Source: Candidatus Poribacteria bacterium (GTDB lineage: Bacteria; Poribacteria; WGA-4E; PCPOR2b). From it: a DNA stretch of 34,785 nucleotides. The DNA lies in assembly GCA_021295755.1 (NCBI GenBank), contig JAGWBT010000012.1, forward strand, positions 1 through 34,785, in the 5' to 3' direction. Position numbers and translations under genes: made by a program. Each line of letters starts with the position of its first letter. Within the stretch, counting starts at the first letter, position 1. Shown here piece by piece: positions 1 through 7,930 of this stretch. The notes under the pieces were generated by a model, which saw only the letters and a program-made list of their open reading frames with translations, was not told the origin of the DNA and made no database searches.

Positions 1-1038
1 GTAAGAGTTGCAGTTGTTGGTATGGGCATCGGCAAACCCAACGGACATGCTTTGTCAGCAAACCCGCGCGGACAGGTCATCGCGCTCTGCGATCTGCTAG
101 AAGAGCGTATGCAGGAATTTGCAAAAGACCTGCCGGAAGAGGTCAAATTTTACACCGACTACAAGCAGATGTGCAAAGATCCAGAAATCGATGCCGTCTT
201 TGTTGGGACGCCAAATCAATGGCATGTCCCTGTTGCGTTGGAGGCTGTACGAAACGGGAAGCATGTTATGGTGACTAAGCCGCTTGCCGACTCAGAAGCA
301 GCAGCGAAGGAACTGGTCGCTGAAGCGGAAGCAGCAGGCGTTGTGAATATGATGTCTCTCTCCACCCGCTTCGGTCGTGACTGCCAATACCTCGGAAACC
401 TTCAACAGCAGGGATATTTCGGTGAACTCTACTACGCCAGATCCCGCAGCGTCCGAAGGAATGGGATTCCAACTTGGAGCCTCGGATTCATTCAGAAGGG
501 TGGCGGTGCCTTTCGGGATATGGGGGTGCATGCCCTCGACGCTGTGTGGTGGGTGCTAGGTATGCCCAAACCCGTTGGCGTGTTAGGGGCTGCCGGAGCG
601 AAGTTTGGTCCCTACGGATTGGGCTATTCCAGCGGTACGACTCCGCCTAAATCGTTCTACGAACAGTACGCCTCCGATGACTACGGTGGCGGTTTCATCC
701 GTTTTGAAGACGGCACCGGTTTACAGATTGAAAGTTTCTGGGCATCGCACCAACCGGGTGAGTTTCAGATGGAGTTGTTTGGCACAGAAGCGGGTGCTAT
801 ACTCAGTCCACTCACGCTCTATCGCATGGAAGACGGTGCCACCCAAGACATCAGTGTTGACCCACCCCCGGGTCTTGAATCGTGGGATAACATCGCCGCG
901 CATTTTATCGACAGTATCTTGGATGGCAAACCGTCTGCAGCCCCACTCCGTCACGGACTTATTGTGCAACAGATGATGGAAGCCCTACTCCTGAGTGCGG
1001 AAACAGGGAAGGAAGTGCGGATTGAGATTGATGAATAA
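1..1038 (+). CDS. Gfo/Idh/MocA-family oxidoreductase (5' truncated by window)
   Basis: NAD(P)-dependent oxidoreductase of the Gfo/Idh/MocA family, which usually oxidises or epimerises sugars, inositols or related polyols in the cytoplasm. The frame is open from base 1, and the N-terminal Rossmann strand with glycine motif (VAVVGMGIG, residues 3-11) lies before the first internal ATG at base 22. The gene therefore begins just outside the window and only a few residues should be missing. The substrate-domain signature is visible as GGGAFRDMGVHALD near residues 167-180. The usual EKP motif reads TKP (residues 92-94), so the glutamate is replaced; the lysine used in catalysis is kept. About 346 residues are visible, the normal family length. 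The substrate cannot be told from sequence. The gene ends before an independent promoter for the next gene. Confidence 0.9.
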   Translation, partial: VRVAVVGMGIGKPNGHALSANPRGQVIALCDLLEERMQEFAKDLPEEVKFYTDYKQMCKDPEIDAVFVGTPNQWHVPVALEAVRNGKHVMVTKPLADSEAAAKELVAEAEAAGVVNMMSLSTRFGRDCQYLGNLQQQGYFGELYYARSRSVRRNGIPTWSLGFIQKGGGAFRDMGVHALDAVWWVLGMPKPVGVLGAAGAKFGPYGLGYSSGTTPPKSFYEQYASDDYGGGFIRFEDGTGLQIESFWASHQPGEFQMELFGTEAGAILSPLTLYRMEDGATQDISVDPPPGLESWDNIAAHFIDSILDGKPSAAPLRHGLIVQQMMEALLLSAETGKEVRIEIDE

Positions 1039-1067
1039 TTTCCTTGCCTCCGGTTTCAAATCCCCAT

Positions 1068-1097
1068 TTGCAAATTTCTATGAGACTGTGGTATAAT
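1068..1097 (+). promoter_or_regulatory. Sigma-70 promoter of the ferredoxin-fusion gene
   Basis: A -35 box TTGCAA (1068-1073) and a perfect -10 box TATAAT (1092-1097) are separated by 18 bases. They lie 69 bases before the ATG at 1166, in the only gap between the two genes. Transcription would start near 1104. Confidence 0.7.
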
Positions 1098-1165
1098 TGG
1101 AGAAACCAAATCTTCCAAAACCATAGACAACTAAAAAGGCTAGATGTGCTCGAGGAGAGATAGAA

Positions 1166-2401
1166 ATGGCTTACGTAATTGCCGAACCCTGTGTTGACGT
1201 CATGGATACAGCGTGCGTTGATGTATGTCCGGTCGATTGTATTCATACAAAAGATGGGGAAAAGCAACTCTACATCAACCCCGCCGAATGTATTGATTGC
1301 GCCGCATGTGAACCCGCGTGTCCGGTCACCGCAATTTTTATACTTGACGACCTGCCAGAGCAGTGGACATCATATATTGAATTAAATGAGAATTTCTTTG
1401 AGGATTTTGTTAAACCGACAAAAGCGGGGGCAGCAGACGGAGAAGATGGCGCGGCTGCCGCAGACGAAGATAAGATTGGAATCGAAGAATTCGTACAAAC
1501 AATCGAGTCTCCCAAGTCTTCGATTCGTCCCATATTCCGCCCGTTTGTTATGCTTTCTCAGCTTGTGCTAGGTGCGTTCGACGCAAAATTTAAGCGTGAA
1601 CTTGAGGAGATGGCTCAGAACCCAGTCATCTTCAGTGCGCCAATCTCAACAGGGATTAACAGCCTCATCAATCTAACACTCTATCCACTTGTGCTTTTCC
1701 TCCTTTTCTCCGGTGGGAATATAGGATCTGCCCTGTTCACCGGCAAAGGAAATTTTGCGATTTTCCTCGGCGTTATCTTGGCGTTACTTGAGGGGCTTTA
1801 TCGATTTAGAGACGATCTCACCACCACAGATAGCGAAGAACCCTCTCGATATGGAGCTTCGATATACGGTTGGATCCCATCGCTAGTTTTCCGCCTACTG
1901 TTGCCAGCGTTGCGACCGGTGCTTGCAACGGAACCTACTTCCCCGCGTTCAACCATGCCGGGGGCTGTTCTCACCGATGGACCCATTTATCAAGAGGATG
2001 TCCGCGAACGCTATCGCCGTTACGGGATGCTGAATCGGATGGAGGAAGAAGTAGATCGCTATATCATCGAAATCGAGTTCCCTCGCTGGGTGCCTGATTC
2101 CACATATAAGCGGAAGTACGATCTCCCAGACCGGATGCCGGACTACACATATCAAGTGAGCCTTGGAGAAGGCACGGTTGATGTGGAAACCAAGCTGGAG
2201 GACCCCCGGTTTACCGAAGTCGCAGGACGTATCAGTTCGTTCCCCCTTGGATTCAATAATGTCTTTCGCATCGAAGCGCAGCCGGAAGACTTTCAGGCAA
2301 TGCTGCGGGATAAGGTGCTGCAGATCATCGTTCCGAAATCAGGTAGGGTCGAAGATCTCGTTATTGACCGTCCGATTCACTATGCGAAAATTAAGGGATA
2401 G
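1166..2401 (+). CDS. 7Fe ferredoxin fused to a membrane segment and an HSP20-like C-terminal domain
   Basis: Residues 1 to about 88 are a complete seven-iron ferredoxin of the FdxA type found in actinobacteria and Thermus. Cysteines 9, 17, 21, 25, 42, 45, 48 and 52 give the C-x7-C-x3-CP and C-x2-C-x2-C-x3-CP cluster motifs, and the family tail (EQW..Y.ELNE.FF) is present. Normal members end soon after this. Here the frame continues through an acidic Ala/Gly/Glu linker (about 90-110) and a hydrophobic region with two likely membrane helices (about 168-215). The last 130 residues are beta-rich with a YIIEIEFPRW start and an RDKVLQIIVPKSG end, resembling an alpha-crystallin/HSP20 fold. The iron-sulphur domain could thus be held at the membrane. 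A GAGGAG site precedes the ATG, and a promoter and terminator flank the gene, so it is a single-gene unit. The fusion is real in sequence; its role is unknown. Confidence 0.85.
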   Translation: MAYVIAEPCVDVMDTACVDVCPVDCIHTKDGEKQLYINPAECIDCAACEPACPVTAIFILDDLPEQWTSYIELNENFFEDFVKPTKAGAADGEDGAAAADEDKIGIEEFVQTIESPKSSIRPIFRPFVMLSQLVLGAFDAKFKRELEEMAQNPVIFSAPISTGINSLINLTLYPLVLFLLFSGGNIGSALFTGKGNFAIFLGVILALLEGLYRFRDDLTTTDSEEPSRYGASIYGWIPSLVFRLLLPALRPVLATEPTSPRSTMPGAVLTDGPIYQEDVRERYRRYGMLNRMEEEVDRYIIEIEFPRWVPDSTYKRKYDLPDRMPDYTYQVSLGEGTVDVETKLEDPRFTEVAGRISSFPLGFNNVFRIEAQPEDFQAMLRDKVLQIIVPKSGRVEDLVIDRPIHYAKIKG

Positions 2402-2423
2402 TTGCGATAATTCTGAACCCACA

Positions 2424-2467
2424 AAGCGGAATCTGGAGTATTCTCCGGGTTCCGCTTTTTTATTTTT
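2424..2467 (+). terminator. Rho-independent terminator after the ferredoxin-fusion gene
   Basis: AAGCGGAA (2424-2431) pairs with TTCCGCTT (2450-2457). An inner GGAG/CTCC pairing extends the stem, and a T-rich tract (TTTTTTATTTTT) follows. It sits 22 bases after the stop codon. Confidence 0.85.
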
Positions 2468-2542
2468 AGCAGAAAAACACCATTTCAACAGTTAAAATAA
2501 GATTGCCCACAATAGCTTGGAAATTGATGGGTATATTTCCAC

Positions 2543-3832
2543 GTGAAGTGTGACATGCCTACCTCCGACAAAACCCCTGAGTGGGAAACAGCAGGGTTCA
2601 ACCATATCTGGCTACCCTACACGCAGATGCAGACCGCGCCGCTGCCGCTGCCGGTTATCTCTGCCAACGGTGTGCGGATAACTCTAGCCGATGGCAGGGA
2701 ACTGATTGACGGCATCGCGTCATGGTGGTGCGTCTGTCACGGATACCAACATCCCCATCTGGTAAAACAGATCTCAAGCCAACTTGATAGGTTGTCCCAC
2801 GTCATGTTTGCGGGCCTTGCCCACAAACCGGCTTATACACTTGCCCATCGTCTCATCTCCGTCACACCAAAAGGCTTAAGTCGCGTCTTCTTTTCTGACT
2901 CCGGTTCAATAGCCGTTGAAGTCGCGATGAAAATGACGGCACAGTTTTGGTCTAACCGACAGGAGCCGGATAAGCGCAAGTTTATCTGTTTTCGGAACGG
3001 TTATCACGGGGACACCATGGGCGGTATGTCGCTCGCCGATCCTGAAACAGGGATGCACCGGACGCTGAATCACTATATGCCCGAACAGTATGTTTTCGAT
3101 ATTCCCAATAACAGGACGGATCTGGCTACGTTTGCAGAATTACTAGAGGAGATCAAGGAAACGGTGGCAGGGCTTGTGATCGAACCGCTAGTTCAGGCAG
3201 CAGGCGGAATGAAGTTCCATCCTTCTGAAATACTTGTTGAAATCCACAGGCTTTGCAAGGAGCACCGGATACTGTTTATCGCCGATGAAATTGCCACTGG
3301 CTTCGGGCGCACCGGCTCCATGTTTGCCTGCGAGGAAGCAGGCATCACACCCGATATCATGTGTCTGGGCAAAGCACTCACCGGTGGGATGGTAGGCTTG
3401 GCTGCAACGTTAGCCACGGAGGAGGTGTTTGAAGCCTTCCTTTCAAATCGGCTAGAAACCGCACTGATGCACGGTCCCACATTTATGGCAAATCCACTCG
3501 CATGTGCCGCTGCCAACGCCTCGCTCGATCTGTTTGAAGGTGAACCCCGCCTCGCACAGATCCAAGCAATCGAAACGCAGTTACAAGAGGAACTGAAACC
3601 GTGTCAAAAACTAGAGAACGTCGCTGATGTGAGGGTAAAGGGTGCTATCGGTGTCGTCCAGTTGTCCAACCCGAGCGGGGAATATATACTTGCGCTCCGG
3701 CAGCGGTTTATAGAACAGGGTGTGTGGCTCAGACCGTTTAGCGATGTCGTCTATATCATGCCCGCTTTTACGATCTCATCAGCAGAATTAACTCGATTGA
3801 CCGATGCCGTGTTTCAGGTCTTAGCAGCATAA
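2543..3832 (+). CDS. bioA: Adenosylmethionine-8-amino-7-oxononanoate aminotransferase
   Basis: PLP-dependent class III aminotransferase that makes 7,8-diaminopelargonate (DAPA) from 8-amino-7-oxononanoate with S-adenosylmethionine as amino donor, a late step of biotin synthesis. Visible signatures are the N-terminal HIWLPYTQMQ, the SWWCVCHGYQHP substrate loop, the YHGDTMGGMSLAD segment, the cofactor aspartate in FIADEIATGFGRTG and the Schiff-base lysine in CLGKALTGGM. The HGPTFMANPLACAAA segment is typical of BioA rather than of other class III members. The frame opens at a GTG (2543); an ATG four codons later (2555) is an equally good start, since neither has a strong Shine-Dalgarno site. 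Length (429 or 425 residues) is normal. No other biotin genes are in the window, so it is an orphan here. The integrase remnant begins three bases after its stop. Confidence 0.93.
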   Translation: MKCDMPTSDKTPEWETAGFNHIWLPYTQMQTAPLPLPVISANGVRITLADGRELIDGIASWWCVCHGYQHPHLVKQISSQLDRLSHVMFAGLAHKPAYTLAHRLISVTPKGLSRVFFSDSGSIAVEVAMKMTAQFWSNRQEPDKRKFICFRNGYHGDTMGGMSLADPETGMHRTLNHYMPEQYVFDIPNNRTDLATFAELLEEIKETVAGLVIEPLVQAAGGMKFHPSEILVEIHRLCKEHRILFIADEIATGFGRTGSMFACEEAGITPDIMCLGKALTGGMVGLAATLATEEVFEAFLSNRLETALMHGPTFMANPLACAAANASLDLFEGEPRLAQIQAIETQLQEELKPCQKLENVADVRVKGAIGVVQLSNPSGEYILALRQRFIEQGVWLRPFSDVVYIMPAFTISSAELTRLTDAVFQVLAA

Positions 3833-3834
3833 CT

Positions 3835-4119
3835 GTGGAACAAATAGCTTTTGTAGTTGGACGATTGATCAAATACTCGGCATGTTGTACCATTGAAGGA
3901 GACTTTATATCGGGTCATTTGCTGCGTGTTGACTCTGCGGTATCATTTGCCAAAGCGCGGACTTCGGTTGTGGATATACAGGTAGCAGGCAGGTGGGAAT
4001 CATCACAGATGCCCCCGCATTATGCCAAAGCAGAGTTAGCAGAGCGTGGGGCTATCGCGCGTTTCAAAGAAAAGGGAGGTAACAGGCAAAAAAGTGTTGA
4101 CAGAAAATTGCAGGCGTGA
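3835..4119 (+). pseudogene. C-terminal remnant of a tyrosine recombinase/phage-type integrase
   Basis: The 94-codon frame matches only the last part of the catalytic domain of tyrosine site-specific recombinases. SGHLLRV carries the H-x-x-R pair (His28, Arg31), AGRW carries the second conserved His/Trp position (Trp54), and MPPHYAK carries the likely Tyr nucleophile (Tyr63). The rest of the catalytic domain and the whole core-binding domain are absent, because bioA occupies the upstream sequence. The nominal GTG start is therefore an accident, and this is a gene fragment left by a past integration or rearrangement. The last 15 or so residues do not look like the family. A structured RNA follows at once. 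The family call is confident from the motif order; inactivity is inferred from truncation. Confidence 0.75.
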
Positions 4120-4130
4120 TGGAATAGGTA

Positions 4131-4200
4131 ATTGTGGGACTGTTAGGTAAAAACCAACAGCCCCAGTGGGGACTTCGAGTTAGCGGCTTGAAGCCCCCCT
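4131..4200 (+). ncRNA. Structured RNA, possible IscB/TnpB omega-RNA (HEARO-like) relic
   Basis: Three stems lie back to back. CTGTTAGGT (4140-4148) pairs with ACCAACAG (4153-4160) with one bulged A. CCCC-AGT-GGGG forms 4161-4171. CTTCGAG (4173-4179) pairs fully with CTTGAAG (4187-4193) using one G-U pair. GGGG (4168-4171) can instead pair with CCCC (4194-4197), and GGG (4136-4138) with CCC (4161-4163), so alternative or pseudoknotted folds exist. This density is typical of a selected RNA. From memory it resembles the omega-RNA of IS200/IS605-superfamily nucleases (HEARO type), but no nuclease gene follows. The family name is an inference; the pairing is directly visible. Confidence 0.5.
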
Positions 4201-4280
4201 GAAGCAAGACGAGACACGACCTCGAATCGCCTCAACAATGCAATTATAACCTTTGAAGATATTAGTTTCAAACTAAAATA

Positions 4281-4326
4281 AAGGGGCTGCGCGATTCGGG
4301 ATTTTCAATCATGCAGCCCTTTTTCT
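4281..4326 (+). terminator. Rho-independent terminator upstream of the 4371 gene
   Basis: GGGCTGC (4284-4290) pairs with GCAGCCC (4313-4319), with a 22-base loop and a TTTTTCT tract. It would end transcripts coming from bioA or from the structured RNA. The remaining bases of the 4120-4370 gap show only AT-rich sequence. Confidence 0.7.
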
Positions 4327-4370
4327 GTCTTTGGTAGAAACGATGGATTCACAAATGAGGAGGGAGGACG

Positions 4371-5315
4371 ATGAAACCTGTGTTTGACGTGCTCCGTCAA
4401 CCTTTGGTTATCGGTACGTTTGTATTAAGTGCTCTCATTGTTGTGGGGTTCTATTTCGGCAGCCACTGGTACTATGGCGATGTTGAGCCGGTGCCAGAAG
4501 ACTTGTTGCGCTATACTCCAACGCCTGCTGTGAGTCGTGGAAATCCTAAGGTATCTAAGGGAAGATTGCCACAAAAGGATGGCTCGGCAACAGAGGACGT
4601 TTTGACTCACAGTAGCAGTGATGTGTCCCGGCAAGCTGCTGATGGGATTGACGATTTTTCTGAAACTCTCCCCGTGTATTATTTCCCAGACGGGACACCT
4701 GTGCCGGATCATCTGCTTATCCCCAATAAGTGGTTAGATCTCCATATGGAGGATTTTGATGCTCTGGATTCACAAGAATTAGCAGAACTGGAAGCACATT
4801 TGAGGCGAGTCATAGAAGAGGTGCTCGCCAACCACAACCCGAACCGTCCTATCGGTGAAATATGGAATGCGTATATTGATATGGAACGAGCACGCAAAGC
4901 TGAAGATGAGGCTGCGGGCAAAAATTGGTTAAGTGGTGGTAGTCTAGGCCACACGTGCTTTAGAATCTACAATTTCCCAGAAATCGTTCAACTCAAGCTA
5001 TCTTCCGGTATCGAAGGCGAACGGTTTCACGATATGTACATGGTGGATATGGGGGTGTTTGACCCGGATTGGAATCTCCACAGACTCCCCGATGGCCGTC
5101 CATTTCGGACAGAGAGTGGGTATCTGTATGAATTCCATCTCAGCGCAGTTGACGAAGAAGATATTGCAATCAACAGTAGAGCATTTAAGGTAGGGCACTC
5201 TGGTCCCAATGCTCAACTGGTGGTTGTTGATTTAAGCGAAACCTCCGACGCAGAACTAGAACGACTCGGGGGGTGGAACTACAACTATCACCTTTATAAA
5301 GGAGAAGGGAAATGA
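4371..5315 (+). CDS. Unknown membrane-anchored protein, first of an overlapping pair
   Basis: I do not recognise this 314-residue protein. One hydrophobic helix (about residues 12-32) near the N-terminus should act as an uncleaved anchor or signal, leaving a large outer domain. A low-complexity, Ser/Pro-rich stretch (about 45-95) is followed by an acidic helical region (about 125-190) and a mixed domain rich in Tyr, Asp and Gly. A very strong Shine-Dalgarno site (GGAGGGAGG) lies just before the ATG. The stop codon overlaps the ATG of the next gene (ATGA at 5312-5315), so the two are translationally coupled and likely act together. No catalytic motif was found. Confidence 0.75.
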   Translation: MKPVFDVLRQPLVIGTFVLSALIVVGFYFGSHWYYGDVEPVPEDLLRYTPTPAVSRGNPKVSKGRLPQKDGSATEDVLTHSSSDVSRQAADGIDDFSETLPVYYFPDGTPVPDHLLIPNKWLDLHMEDFDALDSQELAELEAHLRRVIEEVLANHNPNRPIGEIWNAYIDMERARKAEDEAAGKNWLSGGSLGHTCFRIYNFPEIVQLKLSSGIEGERFHDMYMVDMGVFDPDWNLHRLPDGRPFRTESGYLYEFHLSAVDEEDIAINSRAFKVGHSGPNAQLVVVDLSETSDAELERLGGWNYNYHLYKGEGK

Positions 5316-6031
5316 CTACACAGATTCACACAACGCCGAATATGAGGAAAATAGCGCGAAACGTTACACCCCTTCCTTATATCCCGCTTTTGTTGCTGTT
5401 AATGATTAGCATATTACCAACCACCGCAGCGGCACAATCCGTAGACATCGTACCGCATAAAGAAATAAAAAGGTATGATACGAATTTGTATCATAATATC
5501 ACTGCTACGGTGGGGCACCATGCCTATCGAGATGACGTTCCTGATGAATACGGGCATTACCTGGTGCACACTTCAGCGTGGAGCAGTATTAATGCAACAC
5601 CTGCCGGGGATCGATCGTCGTATCTATGCACAGCGTACATCAAGGGATCAGCAGATAGGAGGTGGAAGCAGCCACCCGATTATGGTAACTCCAGCATCAT
5701 TAACCAAAACCGGGCACAGACCGATAGCCAAGGACGTGCATATACGGGGGACCGTTACTGGATTGGCGGTGCCTACGCAGGATTCAAAAAGCATCCTGTC
5801 TCTCATATCCAGTCTGTGGAGGAGAGAGTTTTCGGGCGCCCGGGAGTCTATCGTTCTCTGACCCTCAGCGACAGTGCTCAAAGACTCTTATCTATATTCA
5901 GTTTATCGCAGGCTGAAAATGTAGATCCATACTCGGTTGCTGAAGGGTTCGGCGAAGCGCAAAACAACTGTGCGGGACAGGTTGGCGACGTATACCTGAA
6001 TACGAATTATGAGGTTGTCGGCGGCGGATAA
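5312..6031 (+). CDS. Unknown secreted protein, second of an overlapping pair
   Basis: This 239-residue protein is not recognised. It has a basic N-terminus, a hydrophobic stretch (about residues 22-36) and a likely signal peptidase site near TTAAAQS (about residue 42), so it should be exported. The mature part is polar and rich in Tyr, Ser and Asn. It has only two cysteines (in SYLCTAY and NNCAGQVG), which could form a disulphide bond outside the cytoplasm. It overlaps the preceding anchored protein by four bases and is followed by a terminator, so the pair is a closed two-gene unit. A role in the cell envelope is a guess from location only. Confidence 0.7.
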   Translation: MTTQIHTTPNMRKIARNVTPLPYIPLLLLLMISILPTTAAAQSVDIVPHKEIKRYDTNLYHNITATVGHHAYRDDVPDEYGHYLVHTSAWSSINATPAGDRSSYLCTAYIKGSADRRWKQPPDYGNSSIINQNRAQTDSQGRAYTGDRYWIGGAYAGFKKHPVSHIQSVEERVFGRPGVYRSLTLSDSAQRLLSIFSLSQAENVDPYSVAEGFGEAQNNCAGQVGDVYLNTNYEVVGGG

Positions 6032-6056
6032 CGCGGGGCTATTTCCCTCGCGTTTT
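6031..6056 (+). terminator. Terminator after the secreted protein pair
   Basis: ACGCG-GGG (6031-6038) pairs with CCC-T-CGCGT (6045-6053) and TTT follows. A second inverted repeat, GGGCGC (6061-6066) with GCGCCC (6081-6086), lies just beyond and may serve the convergent gene on the other strand. Confidence 0.6.
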
Positions 6057-6163
6057 GATAGGGCGCAACAGAGGAACATCGCGCCCTAGTATGTGCTGTC
6101 GGTATCCAATTCATCGGGCACCAACAGTTGTATGTGCTGATAATGAATCGCCGATACAACGAA

Positions 6164-7858
6164 TCACGGGAGATCTACCCACGGATCATCAAAGAACAGA
6201 TCGAAATGTGCGAGACACGCAGCGTCTGGCTGTTCGACTCCATAAGCACTAGTCGTAATCCCCAACCGCAACGCCGGGTATTCCCGATGCAAATGGTCAG
6301 CAAACCCAAAAAGCCATTGATAAATGACGCTAATAGACTCGGCGCGTGTATAATGCTGATGCCCCAGCGCATCGCAGCCTTTTAAGAGGCTGCCCGGTGC
6401 CCCCAAAATCGGGCGATCCAAGATGAGTAGATCCGCCGCTGTTTCGTCAAGCAACGTTTTTACAGCCTGTGCGAAATAGTAACCGTAATCGCTCAAAACA
6501 CAATAAACTATCGGAGGTACGGATTGCTGTGTTTCCTCTTGTCCTTGTCCGGTTTTTTCCTCCGCATCGTGGTTTTCCGGCACTGTGTGCCATTGGAATA
6601 CCGGCACCGGTGCCAATTGCCACTCTGGACGATCCAAAATGGCTGTGTCAATCTCAGCAATTGGGAGCCGGATCCCGAACTTACCTCCACCTTCATGCAC
6701 CCGTTGACTTATCTGCTTTATTGTTTGCAGGTCTTCGATGTTCCAGTCATAATCGATTGCAATTAAATCTCCGGGGCGCATCGATTTTATTGATACCTCC
6801 CACTCAGTTTCCAGTGCTATCCATCGAATTTCAGGGATTTGCAGTCTCGCATCTTTAGAATATAGTGGAATATACCTTGAGGTATTCCGTGAGATCTCTT
6901 CAATCGTAGCTTGGAGATTGCCTTCAACAAGCATCGTCCAGACTTTGGGACTGTCTATTGACTGACTTGGTGGCACTCGGATTTCAGTTCCATTGATGGC
7001 TGTTGTCGGTCTTAAACCAATCGACACCGTCTCTCGATCCGAGTAGACCGTGTAGTGTTTGAAGATACCTGCACTTTCATTCCCTAGCACCACGCTGCCA
7101 TTAATGCTAGTATCACCCACCAGAATAAAGGCGTCCGATGTGCCTCCTTCCCAAGGTGTTGGCAGTGGCTCCTCTGCTACCCCCGAAATTCCGCACCGCC
7201 AGATTTGAAGGCTGTCCTCCCGTCCCGCAAACAGAGATAAAGACTCAATTACCACATCCTCCACAAAAAAGGCTGAATCCGTCAGATTCTGAATCGTCAG
7301 CCATTTGCGAATCACTGGCAGATCGGGGTAAATCTCGTAGTGAATCCACAAATAAAAAGTTGGTTTCGCTTCCTCGCCTGACTCATAAGTAAATTGAACT
7401 GTAACTCGCTTGCTTCCGCCCATTGTCTGGACAATCTGATAATCGTTGTAAGTCGGCAGGTTGCTGTTTCCAGAAAAGACAATCTTCCCGATCCGAAACC
7501 GAAATTCCTCGCTCGGTCGATCTACATAGTTTTGCCCTGATGGTTTATGAGCGTAGCGGATAGTCCGAACCGCGTGTTCTTCTTGATTCAGGCGAATCCA
7601 GCGTTCTATGGAGTCGTTTCCCATATAAAGTATACCCGTGTTCACATCAAAACCGGCATAGGCACCAATCCGCTTCAATGGCTGCAGCTGTGCCCGCAGG
7701 TCGGCAACCGAAACCGTATGCTGCCCCTTACCGCTGCTTCCGGCGCAACCCATACAGATCAGAAAGATGGGTATGTAAAACTTTAGGCGAGAAACATGAG
7801 ATGCGTGACTTCTTAGGAAGTGGGAATTTAGATGTGTCAAGCCATTTTTGCTCGGCAT
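6164..7858 (-). CDS. Exported protein resembling GH36 alpha-galactosidase, diverged
   Basis: The 564-residue protein has a long basic N-terminus, a hydrophobic helix (about 27-37) and a Cys-rich end of the signal (ICMGC), which resembles but does not fit a lipobox perfectly. The next region is beta-rich, like the N-terminal supersandwich of GH36 glycosidases. Then come VHEGGGKFGIRLPIAEID and PEW, matching the place where GH36 has GMKFGLWFEPE and HPDW. LLILDRPIL stands where the nucleophile motif KWDxNR should be; the Asp is kept but the neighbours are not. HYTRAESISVIYQWLFGF fits the following family helix. The acid/base region is poorly conserved and the protein stops at DDPWVDLP, earlier than the family. 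The frame after the TGA stays open for about 25 more codons. A glycosidase-like fold is likely; activity is doubtful. Confidence 0.6.
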   Translation of the reverse strand: MPSKNGLTHLNSHFLRSHASHVSRLKFYIPIFLICMGCAGSSGKGQHTVSVADLRAQLQPLKRIGAYAGFDVNTGILYMGNDSIERWIRLNQEEHAVRTIRYAHKPSGQNYVDRPSEEFRFRIGKIVFSGNSNLPTYNDYQIVQTMGGSKRVTVQFTYESGEEAKPTFYLWIHYEIYPDLPVIRKWLTIQNLTDSAFFVEDVVIESLSLFAGREDSLQIWRCGISGVAEEPLPTPWEGGTSDAFILVGDTSINGSVVLGNESAGIFKHYTVYSDRETVSIGLRPTTAINGTEIRVPPSQSIDSPKVWTMLVEGNLQATIEEISRNTSRYIPLYSKDARLQIPEIRWIALETEWEVSIKSMRPGDLIAIDYDWNIEDLQTIKQISQRVHEGGGKFGIRLPIAEIDTAILDRPEWQLAPVPVFQWHTVPENHDAEEKTGQGQEETQQSVPPIVYCVLSDYGYYFAQAVKTLLDETAADLLILDRPILGAPGSLLKGCDALGHQHYTRAESISVIYQWLFGFADHLHREYPALRLGITTSAYGVEQPDAACLAHFDLFFDDPWVDLP

Positions 7859-7930
7859 TTCTCAAAAGGGTGGGATGAAACTATTTTTATGGTAGATTTT
7901 AGAATTACTTAGACACTCCCAATGCACAGC

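Noticed and set aside
4131-4200. Group II intron or tRNA as an explanation of the structured RNA
   Set aside because: No domain V-like hairpin, reverse transcriptase gene or anticodon arm is present.
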